From NCBI GenBank assembly GCA_025642075.2, contig JAODUO010000440.1, positions 110,001-174,000 on the forward strand: a stretch of 64,000 nucleotides of DNA. The letters run 5' to 3'. This DNA comes from Ridgeia piscesae (taxonomy: Eukaryota; Annelida; Polychaeta; Sabellida; Siboglinidae). Below the pieces are notes generated by a model. The model was given only the letters and a program-made list of their open reading frames with translations. It did not search any database and was not told the origin of the DNA. Positions 1 through 9,400 of this stretch are shown piece after piece; position 1 is the stretch's first letter, and each line of letters begins with the position of its first letter. A program made the position numbers and the translations under genes.

Positions 1-2213
1 TGTGCTTGTTTCATGTATGTTGATGAAATATGAAATGAAATTTCAAATAAAAAACATTTCTGAAAATGTTCTGACATATTTGATCTTGCCAATAAATCTT
101 TAGAATTGCGTTAATTTTTTCTTCTGATAATAGTAATTAATTAAAAAAGCAATGGTGCTGCCTTCAAGTACATAGATTAAATATTACTGAAACTGCAATT
201 CTGAACATTCTCCTATTTTATTTTGTACCTAAATCACAAGAAGATTATGATGAATACATACCTTATTTTGTATTCAATTAATATATAATGTGTCATAATT
301 TTTCAACAATGTTGTACAAATTACATATATTCTCAAAACTAAATACTAATTCATGTAAAACTGTCATTAATGATAAATTATCATCAATTTTTATAATTAG
401 TATATTTAATGTAGCCAAACCAACACACAAAAGTATGAATAGTATGCTAAACAAAGAAAATGATATAATAATACCAATAAACAAACTAATATAAATTAGC
501 TACATTAAACATGGCAGTAATTAATTAGTTCACACAGTTACATGTGCAAGCATAAGTACTTATTAACTAAATAGTATTAATCAAAGACACCCGCTATCAA
601 TCACGTAGATATCAGAGTGCTTTGTATACCACAATGCATCGCGCGCACTGGGAACAAGGCAAAATGGCGATGTCTTTTGAGACAGGGGCTCCATAAACGG
701 ACTTTGTGCACATTTGTGCTATCAGTTAGTAAGCCATCACTGTAATCATATTATCATCCACACAATTCTTTACACTTCTGCATATGAATATTGCTGAATC
801 CACCTAAATAAATAGTAACAAAACATCATTAACTGACTAATTACTACAACTTTTATTGACGAATTATCATGATATTTGTACGAACATGTTCATTTATCTT
901 TCTTCTTTATTTATAACTTTTCAAAATGGCCATACTCATTAACATAATCTCGCAAATAATTTTGAAAGATGGGGCCTGTCAGCGTGATCCAAAATGGCCG
1001 CAGGCATAAACAATGAAAACCAAAATACGACACCGAGAAGAAAATATCATTAACTGCTCTCAAGCACCACCAAAAAATCAGCTATCAGCATAGAATCATG
1101 GACTGACATTATAACAACATGAGAAAATTTAAACGAACAGGTATGTTGCGTGATAAACTACGGCCACTAAGCCCGGACCCTGTCTCGCCGTGTTATCAGA
1201 AGGGGCTGCAAATCGGTCTGACCTCCCTGTTATAATACCATACATATCATATGCTTAATTTACCACTAAATTTCGAGTGCAACAAAAAATTACGACGTGT
1301 ATATTCAGAAATAAACAAATGTTTGCCACAAATCAGGGCGAAAAGAAGTAAACATTCCATTCATGTTTCCACGACAAAACGACTCAGAACTGATAGCTCA
1401 CGATGTGGGCGATAAATGGGGTAACCATGGTTTCAGCATGAAGTACAAGAATATAATCACAACGAGACAACGGTAAAGGTTGTATTTATATAATACAGTA
1501 ATTGGTATAAGAAAATTCATACCCGATCTATCATTAGTTAAGAAAAAACACTCGTCTGTAGTTCTTGCATCAATTTCGATAATATTTTTGGGTTATTTTA
1601 CGACAGTCTTCTACTAGTTTTATGTCTGTGGCCCGGATATTTGGCCCCACACCACAGTGAAAATATACTAGCTTATGGGAAATAATAATACTTATGTATT
1701 ATTGTCATGAAAATGGTTACTATCTTGAACGATTTATTGGTATCAGCTTATACCACCATGCTACTAGATTTCAAAAAAATTACATTATAATTTAATTGCT
1801 GTAGAGGTTTTTTTAATAAAAATAAGATAACTGCGATTATTTTAGACAATGTCATATATATGATATATTGGCCCTATATATGTGCGTGTGCGCGTATGCG
1901 TGTTATATCAATCACTCTGGAGGAACATTCTACAGGTTGCACATGCACACTTTAAAAGCGTTGGTAACAGCAGTGTTTTATTTATTTCTTGAATTTTTGA
2001 TACGGGTACCCGCATCCGATATGGATTTTGGCGTTTTTTAAGGTGATGCATGCTGCCTTACTCCATTTTGATACGGATTTTAGCCAAATTTTTAGAGAAA
2101 TTATGTTGAATAATAATAATATACAAATAGTAGCTAAAATTGTATGATAAATTATTATTAAAATAGATAGATGTATGTATGGATGATAAATTATTATTAA
2201 AATAAATATATGC

Positions 2214-2216
<3 letters not shown>
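1..2216. other. Intergenic AT-rich DNA, no gene recognised
   Basis: No open frame with conserved protein features was seen on either strand. The stretch is AT-rich with a few slightly more GC-rich patches (about 600-760 and 960-1220). These could be regulatory or 5' non-coding sequence of a gene to the left, but nothing proves it. Confidence 0.5.
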
Positions 2217-2269
<53 letters not shown>

Positions 2270-2274
2270 TATAT
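2217..2274. repeat. (TA)n microsatellite
   Basis: Uninterrupted alternating TA for about 50 bp, followed by imperfect TA-rich sequence. Simple sequence repeat in intergenic DNA. Confidence 0.95.
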
Positions 2275-2351
2275 ATATAAACATTATAAATATAAACCTA
2301 TACATGAAACAGTAAAATAAAATAACACAGTCGTTACATTAACCACATATA

Positions 2352-2585
2352 TTATATCCTTGTATGCGTCACAAAACTATTCAGTATAATTTGGAATAAT
2401 CGTTTATTGTTAGTGACTAATAAATCGATTCGAAACGAACGAACTAAACCACCGATTAGTTTATTGTAGCTCACGTGCAGATCGAAGTTGGCGCGCTCGT
2501 AAATTTTAGTTCTGAAAACTGCGGCAGGTGGCCCAACGGGTGGGAATGGTACAATATCTGCTAGGCTGACGCTGCCGATCTCAAA
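2352..2585 (-). CDS. Possible small ORF of unknown function
   Basis: A minus-strand frame opens with ATG (plus positions 2594-2592; an upstream in-frame ATG exists at 2630) and runs to a stop near 2352. It begins M-A-Q-F-E-I-G and has mixed, protein-like composition including a proline-rich stretch (PFPPVGPP). It lies between two TA microsatellites and is more GC-rich than its surroundings. I do not recognise a family. It could be a 5' exon of an unseen gene or a chance frame. Confidence 0.2.
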   Translation of the reverse strand, partial: FEIGSVSLADIVPFPPVGPPAAVFRTKIYERANFDLHVSYNKLIGGLVRSFRIDLLVTNNKRLFQIILNSFVTHTRI

Positions 2586-2644
2586 TTGCGCCATAGGCGA
2601 AACAGTTTGCCTTTGTAACGTTATCAGCAATACGTCATGACTGC

Positions 2645-2648
<4 letters not shown>

Positions 2649-2736
<88 letters not shown>
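2649..2736. repeat. (TA)n microsatellite
   Basis: About 85 bp of uninterrupted alternating TA, followed by a short TATAGT repeat (2736-2757). Confidence 0.95.
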
Positions 2737-2742
<6 letters not shown>

Positions 2743-3126
2743 TATAGTTATAGTTATTCCTGCCCGCCTGCGTTGAAATTGCCTAACCGATCGGACATCA
2801 ATCCGACCCAAATAAGTAACCAGTCAGCATGACATACGTGCCCTGCACGATAAACAATAGGTCGTTAAATCCATTAGCTAACCAATTTCACTGACAATAG
2901 CAGGCCTTAATTCACTCAAGTATTGTGTTTTCTGGACAATGGAGACCTGTTTGACCTATTGTTGACATCAGTTATAAATTTGGTAAGAGTATACAACGCC
3001 GTGGTTCCCTACAGGCTCAATACAGGTAACGACAAATGGCAATAATCAATGTGCCATTTGGTAAATATTCAGCCCAATGCCAACATATAGGTTTATTTGC
3101 AAAATTCTTAGCACTTGCTCATCTTT

Positions 3127-3347
3127 CTCGTCGCGTCGCGTCGCGTCGCGTCGCGTCGCGTCGCGTCGCGTCGCGTCGCGTCGCGTCGCGTCGCGTCGCG
3201 TCGCGTCGCGTCGCGTCGCGTCGCGTCGCGTCGCGTCGCGTCGCGTCGCGTCGCGTCGCGTCGCGTCGCGTCGCGTCGCGTCGCGTCGCGTCGCGTCGCG
3301 TCGCGTCGCGTCGCGTCGCGTCGCGTCGCGTCGCGTCGCGTCGCGTC
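3127..3347. repeat. (CGCGT)n pentanucleotide array
   Basis: About 44 perfect copies of the 5-bp unit TCGCG, each with two CpG dinucleotides, in otherwise AT-rich DNA. Because 5 is not a multiple of 3, all six frames cycle through the same 5-residue pattern (S-R-R-V-A or its antisense), which explains the long spurious frames here. The array is extraordinarily CpG-dense and nearly error-free, so it is either young or maintained. Confidence 0.97.
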
Positions 3348-4874
3348 TTATTGGGTGTTTGTTTGTTGTATGCATGTGTTGTTACGATATGCGCGACAAA
3401 TTTGTATACCAGTTATCTGATACAAATTGATACTGATTCTTACAGCATTTAGGTCAAAAAATACAGATTGCCATCTCCAAAATGTGGCAGGTCTGCATCA
3501 GGAAATATAGCTTTAAGTTTACATACTAGTCTTGTGGGGAGACAATGTTATGGCAAATTACTTTGCAATTATACTATAGGTGTCGCCACTATGAACTGAA
3601 ATTACTACAGACGTTAGGTGGCGTATCACGACAGGTATGTAACGATAGGTTCCACTGGTTTAGGCGGTACAGTTTGTAATCTCGGCTCCCGTTGGATGAT
3701 TCGAAAAGACAGCGGCAATCGCTATTTTTCCCAAGTCACGCCGGTTTGAGTAGACTAGAACATTATTTAGTAAGGTGAGCATGTAAATGTTTGAACAAAT
3801 TGGATAAGATTAAAATAGTTACCTACAAACTACTTGTCATTAATTGCGGTTAGCAAACCTTTGAACTTTGATCCGAGGTGTGAAGCACCGCGACTGTCCA
3901 ATCGCACAGAGAAAGCCTGACAAGATTCAACTTGTCGCTTCGAAGTTGTCGGCCAGCAATCAAAACAGTTCGTATGTGTGTAGCGTTTGTCGAAGGTGTT
4001 ATGGCTACGCGGATAAGAATATTTTCCAACGCTACTTGAGAGGTAAACAGATATGTTTTAAACAATTTAGTTTTGTTTTCGGGTGTGTTTGGAAAAAATT
4101 TGTCCGCGCGTTGATACAAGTAACAAGGGAACTTACGACGTCCCGCCACCGCGCTAGTAGTGAAGTGGTGTACATTATTACCGAATTTACTGAACCACTC
4201 GGTTTCTTGCTTATGGAACCGTGACATGCAGTTTTCACCAACTTTTTTTGACGTATTTGACCATCGTATTAACATTATTGTTAGTACGTGATGTCCCAGT
4301 AGGCGTTTTTGCACTACAAAAGATCAGAATTCTTCACAACCACTTATTTCATTAATCATTTAATGGCATGCAAATAAAGCGTCAAATAAATCGTTTTGAG
4401 TGAAATTGTTAGGCTAGTGTAAGTATAATATTTTCCTTATTTTATAAGATGATAGTCACTTTATGTGCTAAATAAAGCACCCGGTTTCTGCCTAATCATG
4501 TTTAAGATCATCACTGTGAGTATGAGTATAACAAAATGCAACACAATCGCTGTATAAACATCACACAGTTCATTAACTTTCTTGGGATTATTATTGTGAA
4601 GTTGCTTACAATTCTGTCTGCTCAATTGAAATATTAGTTTTATTTCAGTTGTTTACATCAATTTAACATATCACACATGTGGCACACTCGGCCACACTGC
4701 TTTCACCTTGTTTGCATTCACAATTAAAGTACCTGTCAGAAATCTATTTGCCTTGCTTTAATTTAAGTGAGACAAAAAACGTTGTTGCAGGCATATAGAT
4801 GTTGTTTGCATATATCGATATATATTCTGAATAAATATGTAATTAATATGAGATTGAGCAATATACCATTACAC
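3348..4874. other. Intergenic, no gene recognised
   Basis: Positions 3860-4240 are less AT-rich and open in several frames on both strands, but no frame resembles a known protein and the overlapping frames are mutually exclusive. This may be a regulatory or untranslated region upstream of CDK1. Nothing else is supported. Confidence 0.4.
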
Positions 4875-5050
4875 GCCTTGACGTTAACCTTTTCTATCCA
4901 CTGGCCCGGGGGGCCAGTAGATTTGAATGAAAAGTTACTGGCCCCCCAAAAAAAGTTACTGGCCCGAATATTGTAAACAAAATATGCTGCTACCGAGGTG
5001 CCCATCGCTTTAGAAGACCAAGTTTCGACAAGAATTACATCATGAAGACT
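4875..5050 (+). repeat. Dispersed repeat copy with ACTGGCC...GGCCAGT palindromes
   Basis: Contains TATCCACTGGCCC, GGGCCAGTAG and repeated GTTACTGGCCC, then a tail with TGCTGCTACCGA. The same order of motifs is found on the opposite strand at 62590-62800, so both are copies of one dispersed, probably mobile, repeat family. Confidence 0.65.
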
Positions 5051-5888
5051 TTCTGAAGCTGTTATGTTGCATGTTTTTTTCATGAATTTTTTTCAGATTG
5101 CAACAATAAAAAGAGAAAACGCGACGTTAAATTAAATGTTTTAGTCGTGGTGTCAGTCTGGTAATATCTGAGGCAACTTTCACACTACCAATTTTTGCAC
5201 ATTTATTTATAGACTTACATGGATTACTACATATTTTAATGAATTAAATATCAACCACAATGACTACAGTCAACATCTTCTGTCAGTGTTGTGTCTTCTA
5301 CATATTACATAAAGTCGGTATAAATTCTAAAAATAATATAAAACATAAGCGTACAATATTAATTATTACAGCCTGCATTGTAGGCCATTTTATGAGCTCG
5401 GACATTATAAAAACAAACTTTTTCATGTTTAATATTAACAATTGATTTACTCATTGACACTTTCTATTAATAGTTCGTTTTGCAAAGTCGAATTCATGAC
5501 TTTGACTGTTTTGACAGGTATGCTTGGGGCTTGAAACTATAGCTGTCTGTCATGAAAAACAGCTTTGGTTGTGCCTGAAAACTGTTACTGCAGGATCAGG
5601 CATACGTGATACCATGATTATACGTGATTATGTAAACATCACGTCTGTGCTAGGCCGAGAGCCCACGTGCGCCGGTGACAGTATGAATGCTGTCCAAAAC
5701 AATTGCCCTCTTTATTACAAGATTGTTTTACAAAATCGACCGCTGCAGGAATGGTCTTTTACAACACTGTTAAATGTTTCACAGTATAATTACGTAGATG
5801 TCTTTCCGTTACGGAATGTGAACTAACGTTTTATCGTGTAGACAACAACAACACGCATAGCCAACGGCAACGTGTAACACGATCACTG

Positions 5889-5926
5889 ATTGGGTGAATA
5901 ATGAGTGATTCCCGCCATTCGCCAAT
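5889..5926 (+). promoter_or_regulatory. Candidate CDK1 promoter: two CCAAT boxes flanking an E2F-like site
   Basis: An inverted CCAAT box (ATTGG, 5889-5893) and a direct CCAAT box (5922-5926) lie 33 bp apart and flank TTCCCGCC (5909-5916), a consensus E2F/CDE-type site. NF-Y pairs with this spacing plus an E2F/CDE element are typical of G2/M cell-cycle gene promoters, CDK1 included. The cluster lies about 480 bp upstream of the CDK1 coding exon. A 5' untranslated exon ending near 5995 (GGG followed by GTAATA) is possible. No clear CHR element (TTTGAA) was found next to it. Inference from motifs and position only. Confidence 0.4.
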
Positions 5927-6109
5927 CATGCGGCCGTTTACAAAATATGACTTCTACTGTGCATGGAATTCTTCATGTATGCATGACAACATGGGGTAAT
6001 AAGTTATAGATAAAATGTAACAAAATGAACGTTAATAAATAGACTAATGTTATTAAGGTTGTTCTATTTTTCTGTGAGTGTTCGGGTTATGGAAACGTCG
6101 ACGGTGGTC

Positions 6110-6240
6110 AGTACGGGATTGAAACACTGGCCCACCAGGCCAGTAGAATTTAAAAACCGGTGGCCTAAACTAGCCAGACAGTGTTAAAACATGCGTCTGG
6201 CCATCAGGCCAGTGCCATTGTTGAACTGAGCCCTGCATTA
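6110..6240. repeat. ACTGGCC/GGCCAGT palindromic repeat
   Basis: Two imperfect palindromes, ACTGGCCCACCAGGCCAGT near 6126 and CTGGCCATCAGGCCAG near 6200, resemble the repeat at 4875-5050 and 62590-62800. Probably a diverged member of that family. Confidence 0.45.
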
Positions 6241-6368
6241 ATAAGGCAGAAACTCGGATTAGGCAATAACCGAGTAGACTGTAAGTGATTTTACTCTGTG
6301 TCTGACTTTGTGTAAGCTAGAATACATCACACAATTTACACAAATTAACCAATTTGTATTTGTTTCAG

Positions 6369-6438
6369 ATTTTAGTTTCAACTGCAAAAGTAACACAAGA
6401 CATGGACGACTATATTAAAATTGAAAAAATTGGGGAAG
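6369..6438 (+). CDS. CDK1: CDK1 exon with start codon (coding 6402-6438)
   Basis: Acceptor TTTGTTTCAG ends at 6368. 33 bases of 5' UTR precede ATG at 6402. Encodes [13 protein letters not shown] (last codon split, phase 1) before donor GTAAGT at 6439. Confidence 0.93.
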
Positions 6439-9400
6439 GTAAGTAGGATGAGCAGAGCCTCACTTGCATAGAACCTAGCTTTAACCATGGCATTTACATT
6501 AATTTAGTAATTACACATTTTGCTAATCCTGGTGAAACTAGTAGACTGTTTTATAATTGTAAATAATCAGAATGCAAATAAGTGTAATTCAAATAAAACT
6601 TTAAAATGTTGATTAAAATCAACTTTACTATTACACTGGTTCCAATTACGTCAACATTTGTAAGAATTTCTGTTGCATAATATTTAGTAGTATTACCCCA
6701 GGCCTCTAGGTAATACTCAATCTTAATGCATGGAGAATTTGATGTAAATTGCATTCTACATTTATACTACAAGTACTCAGTCCTTCATTCTGTCTGTAGG
6801 TACTTATGGTGTTGTATACAAGGGGCGCCACAAGAAGACGAACCGGACAGTGGCCCTGAAGAAGATCCGACTGGAGAGTGAGGAAGAGGGAGTGCCATCC
6901 ACGGCTATCCGGGAAATCTCCCTGCTGAGAGAATTGACACATCCTAATATTGTGTGGTGGGTGGTCTGTCTTGCAATGTGAACAACCTATATATAATCAT
7001 GGTTGAAAATGTCTGCCCCAATATCCTGTAAAACAAACAAATTTATTTTCAAGCATTCTAATTCTTGTCTTGTCCTAGATATTTGCTTTCACTTAAATTA
7101 TAGTGTATATATTGTAATTGTATCATAAGTTCCTAACCAGACTTGCGTTAATACGATTTGTCTATTAACCCTAGAATTGCCCAGGGCCAAAAATCGGCCC
7201 AAATGCACCTGCCTCTGTTGTAAAAAATTAATATCCATCACCCTAAACTGACATGCGCAAATTTGGTATCAGTGGATAGCTGACAGATTTGTCTAGATTA
7301 TGTATATTTTTACTTGCGTAGATTCAGCAACAGATTCTTCGCAGTGATACAGTTGCTCCCCATATTTGGGAGATTTTACTATGTCCTGATAATTAATTTA
7401 CGCATCCACTCATAAAGCCTACACCCCCACACATGCGGTATCAAAAGAAAGCTCTGTGAGTGGCCAATCTGCCAAAAATAAATCATGTGGGTTCAGTCGA
7501 TTCAGCCAATCAAAACCGTGATTTCAAATATGGCGAAACCAAAGTTAAAGACAAAATTGCGGTGCGGTAAACAAAAGTTTATCTCAAGTTTCTGCATTGA
7601 TATTTTGACAAAATGCTTGACAGTATTCATAAACAAGGTTATTATGTTACTTCATGTGGTAAGATTGACTTTGGAGGTGTTTTTGGGGTGAAATTTCATC
7701 AAATTAGCAGCGAGACATTTCTCCGGACAGGCACGTGTGTTGCAAAGGTAATGAGCGCAGTCGCAATCGGCCTGCTTGAATCAATGCATTTTTATGTTGG
7801 GAAAAAATAAGTTCTCAGCAGATTTGTTTAATTTTTGTTTTATTTTGCAGCTAATACATGAATCTATATTTATCTAAGTATATTCTTCCACACCATCATT
7901 ATCTGGCAGCAGGATGAAATGTTTGTTTATTTATTGATTTTTTAAAGTTCAATATCAAATACAAATATCCCCATGATTTTCATTTGTTCTACATACATTA
8001 TAATTTTATTATAATAAAACATTCTTTTAGCATTACAATGATGTTGATTCATATTTTTATGATCAATATTAGTGAAGTTATGATGTTTGTAGGAACAGTA
8101 TGCTATAGAGGATTTTTTTCTTGGTCACCTCTAGGGTTAATGAAAGCTTATAAAAAATAGTCGAAGAAGCAAAATGGGTGTCTTTATTGTTTACTTGCTA
8201 TTGGCAGCCTGGAAGATGTTCTCATGCAGGAGAATAAGCTCTATCTGGTGTTTGAGTTCCTTTCAATGGACCTGAAGAAGTACATGGATTCAATACCAAG
8301 TGGCCAGTTCATGGATTCTATGCTTGCCAAGGTTAGTCTGTGGTTGTGTTGTCAACATGGCATGAACATCGAGGCTGGTGGTAATGTTTGATTTACAACT
8401 TACCCGTTACAATAATAATTACATCGTGACTAACCAGCTACCTATCTGGATCAGGTGTCTCAGAAGTAGTCACCTTCAACCTATGGTTGTGTGTCAAAGC
8501 TTTGTTGAGTCCATTGTCTGCATGTTCACAAACCAAATTCTGCAGGCGATTTTTTTATTGTTCCATAACTACATATACTAAGTACTGCTGGCCAATATTT
8601 GTTTCAGAGCTACACGTACCAGATCCTACAGGCCATCCTGTTGTTGTTTCAGAGCTATATGTACCAGATCCTACAGGCCATCCTGTTGTTGTTTCAGAGC
8701 TACACATACCAGAACCTACAGGCCATCCTGTTGTTGTTTCAGAGCTATATGTACCAGATCCTACAGGCCATCCTGTTGTTGTTTCAGAGCTACACGTACC
8801 AGATCCTACAGGCCATCCTGTTGTTGTTTCAGAGCTACACGTACCAGATCCTACAGGCCATCCTGTTGTTGTTTCAGAGCTATATGTACCAGATCCTACA
8901 GGCCATCCTGTTGTTGTTTCAGAGCTACACGTACCAGATCCTACAGGCCATCCTGTTGTTGTTTCAGAGCTACACGTACCAGATCCTACAGGCCATCCTG
9001 TTGTTGTTTCAGAGCTACACGTACCAGATCCTACAGGCCATCCTGTTGTTGTTTCAGAGCTATATGTACCAGATCCTACAGGCCATCCTGTTGTTGTTTC
9101 AGAGCTACACGTACCAGATCCTACAGGCCATCCTGTTCTGCCACAAACGCCGAGTGCTTCACCGGGACCTGAAGCCACAGAATCTGCTCATCGACAGCAA
9201 TGGTGTCATCAAACTGGCCGACTTTGGCCTGGCACGTGCTTTTGGTATTCCTGTGCGTGTCTACACCCACGAGGTGCGTATCCATGTAATATAGAAGTGT
9301 AAAAACATGCCTTTTTGTGATAATAAAATGAGTCCCTCTCAATTATTAAATCGGTTTTACTTTTGAAGATGCAGGATGTGTTGAAAAATAATATTTTATA

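Noticed and set aside
3036..3452. Arg/Ser/Val/Ala-repeat proteins on both strands
   Set aside because: Pure consequence of a 5-bp repeat read in any frame; no start context, splice or family support.
3868..4314. Overlapping ORFs on both strands
   Set aside because: No conserved motif, mutually exclusive frames; composition may reflect a regulatory region.
8601..9147. CRISPR-like array
   Set aside because: Units are contiguous with no variable spacers, the genome is animal, and the unit is an exon boundary.
8555..9178. Antisense repeat protein over the CDK1 array
   Set aside because: Mirror of a 45-bp period divisible by three. The sense strand is explained by CDK1 exon 4.
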